Counted from the first letter of the stretch, positions 7,889 through 25,698 are shown. The stretch is DNA of 64,000 nucleotides from CANQBR01 sp964641395 (GCA_964641395.1 CAZXKQ010000006.1:10440-74439), one strand, 5' to 3'. Translations and numbers: made by a program. Notes: a model not told the origin generated them from the sequence alone.

Positions 7889-8371
7889 GTGGAAGTTTAT
7901 TTTGCAAACCAGCAGCAGGCCGTCCCCATTCCGCCCCAGCTGGAGGCCCTCCTCCTGGCCGGCCTGGAGAGCTGCGCCAGCCAGCACCAGGTGGCTGCCG
8001 GGGCGGAGGTAGACGTCACCCTGGTGGCTGAGGAGGAGATCCAGCGGCTAAACAGAGACTACCGGGGGGTGGACAGGCCCACCGACGTCCTCTCCTTCGC
8101 CTTGGAGGAGGGGGAGGAGGAGCCGGCCCTGGCCCAGGAGCTGCCCCAGCAGCTGTTAGGGGACATCGTCATCTCCGCCCCCGCCGCCGCCCGCCAGGCC
8201 CAGGACTACGGCCACAGCCTGGAACGGGAGCTGGTCTACCTGGCCATCCACGGCCTTTTGCACATCTTAGGCTACAATCACGAAACCGAGGAGGAGAAGG
8301 CCCTGATGCGGCAGCAGGAGGAGGCGGCCCTGGCCGCCATCCGGCTGTCCCAGGCGGACCTAGGTCTATAA
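7889..8371 (+). CDS. ybeY: Endoribonuclease YbeY (16S rRNA maturation)
   Basis: A 160-residue zinc RNase family member. The metal motif H-G-x-L-H-x-x-G-Y-x-H is present as HGLLHILGYNH, and the RPTDVLSF-type motif appears as DRPTDVLSFAL. It acts in 16S rRNA 3'-end maturation and ribosome quality control. The start is GTG at 7889 with aggag 7 nt upstream. It lies between phoH and cdd in the conserved Bacillota gene order; the dgkA gene often found next is absent. Confidence 0.95.
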   Translation: MEVYFANQQQAVPIPPQLEALLLAGLESCASQHQVAAGAEVDVTLVAEEEIQRLNRDYRGVDRPTDVLSFALEEGEEEPALAQELPQQLLGDIVISAPAAARQAQDYGHSLERELVYLAIHGLLHILGYNHETEEEKALMRQQEEAALAAIRLSQADLGL

Positions 8372-8375
8372 GGAT

Positions 8376-8798
8376 ATGAAGATAAGCGCTTTACAGCCCA
8401 CGGAGCAAAAACTATACCAGGCAGCCCTCCAGGCCCGGGAGCTGGCCTATGCCCCCTACTCCCGCTTCGCCGTAGGGGCCGCCGTACTGACTAACGACGG
8501 CCGGATCTTCAGCGGCTGCAATGTGGAGAATGCCTCCTACGGCCTCTCCATCTGTGCGGAGCGCTGCGCCCTCTTCAGCGCCGTGGCCGCCGGCTACCGC
8601 TCCTTTGCCGCCCTCTGCGTGGTGGGAGAGGCTCCCCAGCCCCTCTCTCCCTGCGGCGCCTGCCGCCAGGTGATGGCCGAGTTCGGCCTGGAGCGGGTGA
8701 TCCTGGCCAACACGGAGGGCCAGGCCGCCCTCTACAGGGGGGCCGACCTGCTGCCCTACGCCTTCAGCCTGGAGGCTGCCAGCCATGGAGGGGAGTAA
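8376..8798 (+). CDS. cdd: Cytidine deaminase
   Basis: A 140-residue tetrameric-type cytidine deaminase, converting (deoxy)cytidine to (deoxy)uridine in pyrimidine salvage. The zinc-site motifs are complete: CAERCALF with the catalytic Glu, and PCGACRQVM with the other two Cys. It starts 4 nt after the ybeY stop with little of a ribosome site, suggesting translational coupling, and overlaps era by 14 bp. Confidence 0.96.
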   Translation: MKISALQPTEQKLYQAALQARELAYAPYSRFAVGAAVLTNDGRIFSGCNVENASYGLSICAERCALFSAVAAGYRSFAALCVVGEAPQPLSPCGACRQVMAEFGLERVILANTEGQAALYRGADLLPYAFSLEAASHGGE

Positions 8799-9696
8799 GG
8801 CGGGGGCCGCCCACCGCTCCGGCTTCTGCGCCCTGGTGGGGCGGCCTAACGTAGGCAAGTCCACCTTGGTGAACGGCCTCATCGGGCAGAAGATCGCCAT
8901 CACCAGCCCCCGGCCCCAGACCACCCGCAACAAGATCAGCTGCATCCTCAATACAGAGGGGGCCCAGATCGTCTTCTTAGACACCCCGGGCATCCACAAA
9001 CCCCAGCATAGGCTGGGCCAGTACATGGTCCAGACCGCCCAGGGCGCCCTGCGGGAGGTAGACGTCATCCTCTTCATCATCGACGTCAGCCAAAAGAAGG
9101 GCCCAGGGGAGGAGTACATCCTCCAGCTCCTGCGCCAGGTGGCTACGCCGGTCATCCTGGTGGCCAACAAGATAGACAAGCTGGAGGACAAAAGGGCCCT
9201 CCTGGCCCTGCTCCAGGCCTACAGCCACTGCCTGGACTTTGCCGCCCTGGTGCCCCTCTCCGCCCTGCGGGACCAGGACTTCTCCCCCCTAGTGGGGGAG
9301 ATCCTCCGCCACCTGCCGGAAGGCCCGGCCTACTTCCCTGAGGACCTGGTCACCGACCAGCCGGAGCGGGTCATCGCCGCCGAACTAGTCCGGGAGCAGG
9401 TGCTGCTCCGCACCAGGGACGAGGTGCCCCACGCAGTGGCCGTGGAGATAGAAGAATTCAAGGAGCGGGAGCGGGGGGTCTACATCAGGGCCACCATCCT
9501 GGTGGAGCGGGACTCCCAGAAGGGCATCATCATCGGCGCCAAGGGGGCCAGGCTGAAGGCGATAGGCCAGGAGGCCCGCCTGGGGCTGGAAGGGCTGCTG
9601 GCCTGCCCTGTCTACTTGGATCTGTGGGTGAAGGTGAAGGCCGACTGGCGCAATCAGGAAGGGATGCTGCGCCAGCTAGGCTACAGTGATAAATAA
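8785..9696 (+). CDS. era: GTPase Era
   Basis: A 303-residue ribosome-assembly GTPase that binds the 3' end of 16S rRNA. The G domain carries GRPNVGKST (G1), DTPGIH (G3) and NKID (G4). The C-terminal KH domain has its GxxG loop in IIGAKGARLKAIG. Length is normal. Its start lies inside the end of cdd, consistent with a tightly packed operon. Confidence 0.97.
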   Translation: MEGSKAGAAHRSGFCALVGRPNVGKSTLVNGLIGQKIAITSPRPQTTRNKISCILNTEGAQIVFLDTPGIHKPQHRLGQYMVQTAQGALREVDVILFIIDVSQKKGPGEEYILQLLRQVATPVILVANKIDKLEDKRALLALLQAYSHCLDFAALVPLSALRDQDFSPLVGEILRHLPEGPAYFPEDLVTDQPERVIAAELVREQVLLRTRDEVPHAVAVEIEEFKERERGVYIRATILVERDSQKGIIIGAKGARLKAIGQEARLGLEGLLACPVYLDLWVKVKADWRNQEGMLRQLGYSDK

Positions 9697-9709
9697 GGAG
9701 TGAGGACCT

Positions 9710-11005
9710 ATAGACAGTTATCCCTGGCTGGTCTATCCCCTCTTCGGGGCGGCCACCCTGGCAGTGATCTTCATCAACGGTTTCTTCGTCCTAGCGGAGT
9801 ACGCCCTGGTCCACAGCCGTAAGGCCAAGCTCTTGGAGCTGTCAGGCCAGGGAGAGAGCCGGGCCCAGGCCGCCCTGGCCATGCTGGAGCGGCAGGATGC
9901 CTATTTAAGCAGCATCCAGCTGGGCATTACCGCCTCCAGCGTCCTGCTAGGCCTCTTCTGCGTGCCTCCCTTCCACCGCCTCCTGGCCGGCTGGGGCCTG
10001 GAGTCGACCCTGGGCAGCTGGCTGGCCGCCTACCTGCTGGTGGTCTTCGTCCACGTAGTCTTTGCCGAACTGGTGCCCCGCACCATCGCCTTGAACCGCA
10101 TCGAAGCAGCCGCCATGGGGGTGGCCTATCCTGTAACCCTCTTCTACTACCTTACCTACCCCCTGGTCCTGGTCTGCCACCGGGTGAGCTGGGCCGTCCT
10201 AGGCCTCTTGGGCTTCTCCAAGCCGAAGGAGGACCTCTCCGTCAGCGAGGACGAGCTGCGGGAGATCGTCAGCGCCAGCGAGCAGGAGGGGGAGATAGAC
10301 CATCTAGAAAGCAGTATGATTGAAAACGTCTTCGATTTTTCCGAGCGGGTGGCCAAGGAGATCATGGTCCCCCGGCAGGACATGCTCTGCCTCTACCAGG
10401 AGGACAGCCTGGCGGAGAACCTGGCCCAGGTGCGGGCCGGCGGCAAGACCCGCTATCCCCTCTGCGAGGAGGATAAGGATCACGTCATCGGCGTCATCCA
10501 CGTCCGGGATCTGGTGGACGTGTCCAGCAAGCCTGGCTTCGACCTGCGCCAGGCAGCCCGGCCCATGCTGGTGGTGCCGGAGGCCATGCCGGTGGCCCGG
10601 CTCCTGCAGCTGATGCAGCGGGAGCGGGTGCAAATCGCCTTGGTGGCCGATGAATACGGCGGCACTGCCGGCCTGATCACCATGGAGGACCTGGTAGAAG
10701 AAATCGTGGGCGAGATCGGCGACCAGGATAGAGGCAAGCAGCCGGAGGCGGAAGACATCCTGCCCCTTCCGGACGGCGGCTACGAATTCGGCGGCTTAGT
10801 GCTGCTAGACGACATCAGCCAGCTCCTGCAGATAGAATTCACCGATGCGGAAGAGGACACCATCGGCGGCTACGTCTTCGGCTGCCTGGGCCGTCAGCCC
10901 CAGAGCAAGGACAGGGTCTGCGTCGGCGGCTACGCCTTCACCGTCCTGGAAGCCAGAGGCTTCCGGGTGCTGCGGGTGGCCGCCCATCCCCTGCCCCAGG
11001 CCTAG
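9710..11005 (+). CDS. CNNM/CorC-type membrane protein with CBS domains
   Basis: About 431 residues: an N-terminal CNNM/DUF21 membrane domain (first helix around LAVIFINGFFVLAEYAL), a CBS pair at about residues 205-330 and a CorC_HlyC C-terminal domain. The family is linked to divalent cation (Mg2+/Co2+) transport and is often called hemolysin-like. The start is a problem: the only well-placed codon after the aaggag site is ATA at 9710 (IDSYPWLVYPL), which gives a complete first helix. The first standard start in frame is GTG at 9764, which would cut that helix. Either ATA is used, an internal CTG/GTG is used, or the base is wrong. Confidence 0.85.
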   Translation: MDSYPWLVYPLFGAATLAVIFINGFFVLAEYALVHSRKAKLLELSGQGESRAQAALAMLERQDAYLSSIQLGITASSVLLGLFCVPPFHRLLAGWGLESTLGSWLAAYLLVVFVHVVFAELVPRTIALNRIEAAAMGVAYPVTLFYYLTYPLVLVCHRVSWAVLGLLGFSKPKEDLSVSEDELREIVSASEQEGEIDHLESSMIENVFDFSERVAKEIMVPRQDMLCLYQEDSLAENLAQVRAGGKTRYPLCEEDKDHVIGVIHVRDLVDVSSKPGFDLRQAARPMLVVPEAMPVARLLQLMQRERVQIALVADEYGGTAGLITMEDLVEEIVGEIGDQDRGKQPEAEDILPLPDGGYEFGGLVLLDDISQLLQIEFTDAEEDTIGGYVFGCLGRQPQSKDRVCVGGYAFTVLEARGFRVLRVAAHPLPQA

Positions 11006-11008
11006 GCC

Positions 11009-11752
11009 ATGGGGGAGCTGCTGAAGACGGAGGCCATCATCCTGCGGGTGACCGATTACGGAGACAGCAATAAGCAGGTGCTGTGCTACAGCCTGGATCA
11101 CGGCAAGCTCCGCTTTGCCGCCTATGGAGCCAAGTTCTCCAAAAGCGTCAGGGGGCGGCTCCTCCAGCCCTTCGCACAGCTGCAGCTGGAACTGGTCCTG
11201 GGTCAGCGGGTGCACAAGCTGGTGAACTGCGAGCTGGCCCGGCTGCCCCAGGCCTTGGATATGCGGCAACTGGCCTACGCCGCGGTGCTGACGGAGTTGT
11301 GCGACCTGCTGACTGAGGATCAGGCCCCCCAGGCCTCCATCTACCAGCTGCTCCAGGAAGGCCTCCAAGCGGTGAAGGAGCACAATCCCCGCCTGGTAGC
11401 CCTGGCCTTCGCCGTCCAGCTTTTGCGCCTGTGCGGCTTCGCCCCTGCCCTGGAGCGCTGTGCCTGCTGCCAAAGGCCTTTGGCGCCGGAGGAGGAGGCC
11501 GCCTTCAGCTGTAACCAAGGGGGAGCTCTGTGCCAGGACTGCGCCGCCCAGCTGGGGGACGGGGAGGCCTTTCCCGCCCCTGCCCGGACCTTCTTCCGCC
11601 AGCTGGACCGGCTGGATCTGCGCCAGCCCCCCTCCTTCAGTGTGAAGGGCGGCACCCTGCTGGCCACGGAGAAGGTGCTGGGCCACTACCTCCTCAGCCT
11701 CACCGAGCGCCCCCTCAACAGCCTGGCCTTCATCCAGGAGCTGAGCCTGTGA
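11009..11752 (+). CDS. recO: DNA repair protein RecO
   Basis: A 247-residue recombination mediator that loads RecA with RecF/RecR and anneals ssDNA. It has an N-terminal OB fold (ETEAIILRVTDYGDSNK-like start, LRFAAYGAKFSKS) and a C-terminal zinc finger with CACC and CQDC pairs. It starts 4 nt after the preceding stop and is the last gene of the phoH-era block before the glyQS promoter. Confidence 0.93.
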   Translation: MGELLKTEAIILRVTDYGDSNKQVLCYSLDHGKLRFAAYGAKFSKSVRGRLLQPFAQLQLELVLGQRVHKLVNCELARLPQALDMRQLAYAAVLTELCDLLTEDQAPQASIYQLLQEGLQAVKEHNPRLVALAFAVQLLRLCGFAPALERCACCQRPLAPEEEAAFSCNQGGALCQDCAAQLGDGEAFPAPARTFFRQLDRLDLRQPPSFSVKGGTLLATEKVLGHYLLSLTERPLNSLAFIQELSL

Positions 11753-11782
11753 GGCCGGCCCTCGGCCCAGCTGGATATTTTG

Positions 11783-11819
11783 TTGACAAGCCACAGGGAA
11801 ATGTCTATACTATAGACAT
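11783..11819 (+). promoter_or_regulatory. glyQS promoter with overlapping perfect palindrome
   Basis: TTGACA (11783-11788), 17-bp spacer, TATACT (11806-11811). A perfect inverted repeat, ATGTCTATA-C-TATAGACAT (11801-11819), covers the -10 and the start point. It could be an operator or a short hairpin at the RNA 5' end. Confidence 0.85.
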
Positions 11820-12044
11820 GCGATGAGGAAGAGGAGTAACCTGCGACTCCAGCGAGCTGGTACGGTGGAAGACAGCAAGGCAGGCCAAGGCGCTTCGGAG
11901 CGAAAGTGGATAGAGGAGAAAGCGGGCCGGTCCCTGGCTGCAGGCTGGGAGCTGGCCAAGCAGGGTGGAACCGCGGAGCCAGGCACCTTCGTCCCTGTAA
12001 CACATGTTATGGGGCGGAAGGGGCCTTTTCTCTTTCCCGCCCCC
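11818..12044 (+). promoter_or_regulatory. T-box riboswitch, predicted glycine-specific
   Basis: The leader of glyQS carries the conserved T-box AGGGTGGAACCGCGG (11962-11976). Stem I base features are GAGCTGG, the GGTGGAAG motif and CAGC. A likely specifier GGC (11889-11891) is followed by GCTTCGGAGC. A terminator with arms around CCTTCGTCCC and GGGCGGAAGG (about 11983-12035) ends in TTTTCTCTTT. The predicted response is to uncharged tRNA-Gly, matching the genes downstream. Confidence 0.92.
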
Positions 12045-12071
12045 GCCTGAATAAGAGCTAGAGGAGGCATT

Positions 12072-12950
<879 letters not shown>

Positions 12951-12952
12951 CG

Positions 12953-15097
12953 ATGGAAAAACTGCTTTTTGAAATCGGCACTGAAGAAATACCGGCCAAG
13001 TTCATGCCCGCCAGCCTCAGCCAGCTGCAAGGCCTGGCAGAGAAGAAGCTCAGCGAGCAGCGCATCCCCTACGCCAGCGTCCAGGTGTACGGCACTCCCC
13101 GCCGCCTCACCTTCATAGCGGAGGGGGTGGCGGAAAAGCAGGAGGACGCCCTGAAGGAGGCCAAGGGCCCCTCGGTGAAGATCGCCTATGTGAACAAGCT
13201 GCCCAGCAAGGCTGCCGTAGGCTTCGCCCGCAGCCAGGGGGTGGCAGTGGAAGACCTGCTGGAGAAGGACGGCTATGTTTACGCCGTCAAGCACATCGAA
13301 GGCCAGGCCACCCTGGAGCTGCTCCCCGCCCTGCTGCAGGACATCATCCACAGCCTCACCTTCCCTAAGACCATGCGCTGGGCGGACCACGACTTCCGCT
13401 TCGTCCGGCCCATCCGCTGGCTGGTGGCCCTCTTCGGGGACAAGATAGTGCCCCTGGAAATTACCGGCGTCAAGTCCGGCCGCATCTCCCGGGGCCACCG
13501 CTTCCTGCGGGCGCCCCTGGAAAAGAAGGATGTTAAAAGCTTCCTGAACAGCGTAGCCTCCAAGGCGGTGAACGCCGCCGCCACCGCCCACAGCGACAGC
13601 TACGGCCTGGTGGTCCTCAGCAAGGCCGATGATTACCAACGGCTGCTACGGGCCAACTACGTGATGGTGGATCAAAACGAGCGGCGGGAGCTGATCCGCC
13701 GCCAGGTCACCGAGCTGGCTGCCGCCGAGGGGGGCCATGCGGAGATCAATCCGGACCTGTTAGAAGAGGTCACCTACCTGGTAGAGTGGCCTACCGCCCT
13801 CTGCGGCAGCTTCGCCAAGGGCTTCCTCGCCCTGCCCAAGGAATGCGTCATCACCCCTATGCGGGAGCACCAGCGCTACTTCCCGGTGCTGAAGGAGGAC
13901 GGCAGCCTGCTGAACAAGTTCATCACCGTCTGCAACGGGGATGACCGCCACCTGGCGGTGGTGGCTCACGGCAACGAAAGGGTGCTGCGGGCCCGGCTCT
14001 CCGATGCGGAGTTCTTCTTCAAAGAAGACCGGCATGCCAGTCTGGCCAGCCGCTTAGAGAAGCTGAAGGCCGTCTCCTTCCAGGAGGGGCTGGGGAACAT
14101 GGAGGACAAGAGCCGCCGCCTGGTGAAGGAGGCCCAAACCCTGGCCTTCGCCTTGAACAGCTCCGTCGACCAAGGGAAGCTGGAGCGGGCCGCCCTCCTT
14201 TCCAAGTGCGACCTGGTCACCAACATGGTGGTGGAGTTCACCGAGCTGCAGGGAGTGATGGGCCGGGAATACGCCAAGCTGGACGGGGAAGACCCGGCCG
14301 TAGCCCAGGCCGTCTACGAGCACTACCTGCCTCGCTTCGCCGGGGACGAACTGCCTAAGACCCCCCTGGGCCGCATCCTCAGCATCGCCGACAAGGTGGA
14401 CAACATCGCCGCCACCTTCAGCCGGGGCCTGGCCCCCAGCGGTTCCCAGGATCCTTACGCCCTGCGGCGGCAGGCCCTGGGCATCATCAACATCCTCATC
14501 GACGGCAACCTCCACCTAGGCCTGGCCAAGCAGCTGGTTGCCACCCTCTACCTTTTGAACCTGCCGGCAGAGAAGACGGGCACCCTCCTGCCCCAGATCC
14601 TGGGCTTCATCAAGCTCCGCCTCCGCAACCTCCTCATCGACCAGGGCCTGCGCTACGACGCGGTAGATGCCGCCCTGGCAGACCAGCGGGCCGATGACGT
14701 GGCGGACATCTACGCCCGGGCCCGGGCCCTCAACACCTTCGTAGCCGGGGAGGAGGCCCCTGCCCTAGTCCAGGCCGCCACCCGGGTGGCCAACCTGTGG
14801 GGCAAGGCGGAGGGGGAAAGCGCCATCAACCCCCTCCTCTTCACCCAGCAGGAGGAGCGGGAGCTGTACGCCAAGGTGCAGGAGCTGACACCCCTGGTGA
14901 TGGCCGCCACGGTGAAGTACCAGTATCCCCAGGTGCTGCGCCTGGCCTGCGGCCTGACCCAGCCCATCGACGCCTTCTTCCAAGCCGTGCTGGTCATGGA
15001 CCAGGACGAGAAGGTGCGGGCCAACCGGCTGGCCCTGCTGGCCGCCGTCCACGACCTGACCCACGCCGTAGGCGAGCTCAGCTGTCTGGTGCTGTAG
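12953..15097 (+). CDS. glyS: Glycyl-tRNA synthetase beta subunit
   Basis: A 714-residue beta subunit that binds tRNA-Gly. It starts with the family-typical LLFEIGTEEIPAKFMP and retains AQYGTPRRL-like VYGTPRRLTF, KTMRW and a helical HD-like middle with DKVDNIAATF. The C-terminal part resembles the anticodon-binding DALR region. It is a little longer than the common length near 690. It ends just before the rpoB promoter. Confidence 0.97.
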   Translation: MEKLLFEIGTEEIPAKFMPASLSQLQGLAEKKLSEQRIPYASVQVYGTPRRLTFIAEGVAEKQEDALKEAKGPSVKIAYVNKLPSKAAVGFARSQGVAVEDLLEKDGYVYAVKHIEGQATLELLPALLQDIIHSLTFPKTMRWADHDFRFVRPIRWLVALFGDKIVPLEITGVKSGRISRGHRFLRAPLEKKDVKSFLNSVASKAVNAAATAHSDSYGLVVLSKADDYQRLLRANYVMVDQNERRELIRRQVTELAAAEGGHAEINPDLLEEVTYLVEWPTALCGSFAKGFLALPKECVITPMREHQRYFPVLKEDGSLLNKFITVCNGDDRHLAVVAHGNERVLRARLSDAEFFFKEDRHASLASRLEKLKAVSFQEGLGNMEDKSRRLVKEAQTLAFALNSSVDQGKLERAALLSKCDLVTNMVVEFTELQGVMGREYAKLDGEDPAVAQAVYEHYLPRFAGDELPKTPLGRILSIADKVDNIAATFSRGLAPSGSQDPYALRRQALGIINILIDGNLHLGLAKQLVATLYLLNLPAEKTGTLLPQILGFIKLRLRNLLIDQGLRYDAVDAALADQRADDVADIYARARALNTFVAGEEAPALVQAATRVANLWGKAEGESAINPLLFTQQEERELYAKVQELTPLVMAATVKYQYPQVLRLACGLTQPIDAFFQAVLVMDQDEKVRANRLALLAAVHDLTHAVGELSCLVL

Positions 15098-15117
15098 GCC
15101 CCAGCCCGAAAATTTTC

Positions 15118-15167
15118 TTGACAAGCCTCCTAGGCTGATGGTAGAATAAAAAGTCCCTAGGTATAAT
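15118..15167 (+). promoter_or_regulatory. rpoBC promoter region
   Basis: TTGACA (15118-15123), 18-bp spacer, TAGAAT (15142-15147). A second TATAAT at 15162-15167 could be a tandem -10. Both lie between glyS and the leader terminator. Confidence 0.75.
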
Positions 15168-15192
15168 AGCTTTTGCACTGGGTCAGTGGTTG

Positions 15193-15240
15193 AACGGGAG
15201 CAAGGCGGCAGACTGGAGTCGGCCCCTTCTCCCGTTTTTT
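15193..15240 (+). terminator. Terminator-like hairpin in the rpoB leader (attenuator candidate)
   Basis: AACGGGAG (15193-15200) pairs with CTCCCGTT (15229-15236), extended by CAAGG/CCCTT, and ends in TTTTTT (15235-15240). It lies after the rpoB promoters and 37 bp before the ATG, so it would act on the rpoBC transcript itself. Confidence 0.75.
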
Positions 15241-15276
15241 GTAGGTAAGGCTTGTAGCAGAAAGGATGAAGCGTGC

Positions 15277-19107
<3,831 letters not shown>

Positions 19108-19125
19108 GAAGGGGGCGGATTATTC

Positions 19126-23238
<4,113 letters not shown>

Positions 23239-23293
23239 ACAGGCAGGCAGCGGCCGTCCCTCCACAGAGGGGCGGCTGCCGGGGAAAATACTG

Positions 23294-23323
23294 TTGTCAG
23301 CCCTAGGGCCTTTGTGGTACAAT
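23294..23323 (+). promoter_or_regulatory. secG promoter
   Basis: TTGTCA (23294-23299), 18-bp spacer, TACAAT (23318-23323), just after a GC-rich hairpin that follows rpoC (about 23247-23281). Confidence 0.7.
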
Positions 23324-23355
23324 ACCTCAGTATCGAAGAGAAGGAGGCAGCAGCC

Positions 23356-23583
23356 GTGCTGGTAGCTATACTGGTAGTCCTAGAAGTCATCGTCTGCGTG
23401 GCCCTGATCGCCGCCGTGCTTATGCAGTCAGGCAAGGGGGGCGTAGGCAGCACCTTCGGCGGCGGCGAGGGCAGTTATTTTGGCAAGGGTAACGACCTAG
23501 ACTCGGTGCTGGCCAAGGCCACCATCCTGCTAGGCTGCGCCTTCGCCATCATCACCCTGGCCCTGGCCAAGATCAACGCCTAG
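23356..23583 (+). CDS. secG: Preprotein translocase subunit SecG
   Basis: A 75-residue membrane protein with two transmembrane helices (about residues 1-22 and 50-72) separated by the conserved MQSGKGGVGSTFGGG loop. It is the accessory SecYEG channel subunit. GTG at 23356 lies 8 nt after a perfect aaggagg, which decides the start over longer alternatives in the same frame. Confidence 0.95.
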   Translation: MLVAILVVLEVIVCVALIAAVLMQSGKGGVGSTFGGGEGSYFGKGNDLDSVLAKATILLGCAFAIITLALAKINA

Positions 23584-23670
23584 GCTGCGCCGTCGTTCCA
23601 TTGTTTTGAAGAGGGTCCGCCCTCCTGCACTTTTAGCTTCCAAATAATTTTAGAAAGGGGTTTAAGGATT

Positions 23671-25680
23671 TTGAGTTATCTGGTAATCTCCATCATCGTA
23701 GGCCTGTTGGCGCTGGCGGTGGCCGGCCTGCTGAGCAGCGCCATCGGCAAGGCATCAGCCGGCAACCAGCGGATGCAGGAAATATCCGGCTACATCCATG
23801 AAGGGGCCATGGCCTTCCTCTACCGTGAGTACAAGGCCCTCTCCGTCTTCGTAGTGGTGGTGGCCGCCATCATCGCCTTCTTCCTGTCGCCCCTCACTGC
23901 CATCTGCTTCGCCTGCGGGGCCGTCTTCTCCGTCAGTGCCGGCTACATCGGCATGACTGTGGCCACTAAGGCCAATGTGCGCACGGCGGAGGCCGCCCGG
24001 CACGGCATGCCGGAGGCCTTGAAGATCGCCTTCTCCGGCGGCGCCGTCATGGGCCTGGGGGTAGTAGGCCTAGGCATAGTAGGCGTGGCTGCCGCCTATA
24101 TGGTGTTCAACGATATCAACATAGTCACCGGCTTCGGCCTGGGGGCTAGCTCCATCGCCCTCTTCGCCAGGGTAGGCGGCGGCATCTACACCAAGGCCGC
24201 CGACGTAGGCGCCGACCTGGTAGGCAAGGTGGAAGAGGGGCTGCCGGAGGACGACCCCCGCAACCCTGCCACCATAGCCGATAACGTAGGCGACAACGTA
24301 GGCGACGTGGCCGGCATGGGTGCCGACCTCTTCGAGTCCTACGTAGGGGCCATTATCTCCGCCATCACCCTGGGGGCCGTGGCCTATCCTAACGGTGAAG
24401 GGGTTATGTTCGTCTTTGAGCTGGCCTTCGCCGGCATCATCGCCTCCCTGCTAGGGGTGGCCTATGCCCGCAGCAGCAAGTCTAACAACCCTCAGGCTGC
24501 CTTGAACCATGGCACCTACGTAGGCGGCATCGTGGTCATCGCCGCCGCCTACTACCTGTCCACCACCATCTTCGGCAGCGCCAGCGCCTTCGTGGCCATA
24601 GCCAGCGGCCTGGTGGTGGGCCTCCTGATCGGCAAGATCACCGAGGTCTTCACCTCTGCTGACTACAGTTCCGTGAAGAAGATTGCCCGCCAGTCAGAGA
24701 CCGGCCCGGCCACCACCATCATCTCCGGCTTGGCAGTAGGCATGTACTCCACCTTCCTGCCTATGATCTTCATCTGCATCGGCGTCATCCTCTCCTTCTT
24801 CACCATGGGCGGCGCCGCTGACGCCAACATGGGCCTCTACGGCATCGCCCTGGCCGCCGTAGGCATGCTGTCCACCACCGGCCTCACCGTAGCGGTGGAC
24901 GCCTACGGCCCCATCGCCGACAATGCCGGCGGTATTGCGGAGATGTCCGAGCTGCCTCCTGAGGTGCGGGAGATCACCGACACCCTGGACTCGGTAGGCA
25001 ACACCACTGCCGCCATCGGTAAGGGCTTTGCCATCGGCAGTGCGGCCCTCACCGCCCTGGCCCTCTTCTCTGCTTACGCCCACGTAGTGGGGTTGAAGAC
25101 CATCGACCTGTTGAACCCGGTCACCCTCATCGGCCTCTTCATCGGCGCTGTGCTGCCCTTCGTCTTCGGGGCCATGACCATGGAGTCTGTAGGCAAGGCT
25201 GCCTACCAGATGATTGAAGAGGTGCGGCGGCAGTTCCACGAGATCCCCGGCCTGCTGGAAGGCAAAGCTAGGGCCGACTACCAGAAGTGCGTAGACATCT
25301 CCACTGCTGCTGCCCTCCACGAGATGATCATGCCCGGCATCATCGCCATCGTGGCCCCCCTGCTGATGGGCTTCCTCTTCGGCACCGAAGCTCTAGGCGG
25401 CCTGATCGGCGGCGCCCTAGCCAGCGGCGTGCTGGTGGCCATCCTGATGGCCAACGCCGGCGGCGCCTGGGATAACGCCAAGAAGTTCGTAGAGGCCAGC
25501 GGCAAGAAGCACACCCCCCTCCACGACGCTACCGTAGTAGGAGATACGGTAGGGGATCCCTTCAAGGATACCTCCGGACCGGCTATGAACATCCTCATCA
25601 AGCTGATGACCATCGTAGCCCTGGTCTTCGCCCCGGTGCTGGCAGCCCATGGGGGCTTGCTGTTGAACCTGTTTAAGTGA
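23671..25680 (+). CDS. hppA: Membrane-bound pyrophosphatase, K+-dependent type
   Basis: A 669-residue ion-translocating pyrophosphatase with about 16 helices. It couples PPi hydrolysis to H+ or Na+ export. Active-site blocks are complete: ADVGADLVGKVE, DDPRNPATIADNVGDNVGD and VGDTVGDPFKDTSGP. In the determinant region the sequence reads GNTTAAIGKGFAIGSA; family knowledge associates Ala here (rather than Lys) with K+ dependence. Whether it pumps Na+ or H+ is not decided. The start is TTG at 23671 behind an aaagggg/aagga site. Confidence 0.95.
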   Translation: MSYLVISIIVGLLALAVAGLLSSAIGKASAGNQRMQEISGYIHEGAMAFLYREYKALSVFVVVVAAIIAFFLSPLTAICFACGAVFSVSAGYIGMTVATKANVRTAEAARHGMPEALKIAFSGGAVMGLGVVGLGIVGVAAAYMVFNDINIVTGFGLGASSIALFARVGGGIYTKAADVGADLVGKVEEGLPEDDPRNPATIADNVGDNVGDVAGMGADLFESYVGAIISAITLGAVAYPNGEGVMFVFELAFAGIIASLLGVAYARSSKSNNPQAALNHGTYVGGIVVIAAAYYLSTTIFGSASAFVAIASGLVVGLLIGKITEVFTSADYSSVKKIARQSETGPATTIISGLAVGMYSTFLPMIFICIGVILSFFTMGGAADANMGLYGIALAAVGMLSTTGLTVAVDAYGPIADNAGGIAEMSELPPEVREITDTLDSVGNTTAAIGKGFAIGSAALTALALFSAYAHVVGLKTIDLLNPVTLIGLFIGAVLPFVFGAMTMESVGKAAYQMIEEVRRQFHEIPGLLEGKARADYQKCVDISTAAALHEMIMPGIIAIVAPLLMGFLFGTEALGGLIGGALASGVLVAILMANAGGAWDNAKKFVEASGKKHTPLHDATVVGDTVGDPFKDTSGPAMNILIKLMTIVALVFAPVLAAHGGLLLNLFK

Positions 25681-25698
25681 GGCTGAAGCCCTCGTCCC

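Noticed and set aside
15190..15276. N-terminal extension of RpoB by 29 residues
   Set aside because: The frame is open, but it would translate through the leader terminator, and the ATG at 15277 gives the conserved family start with a ribosome site.
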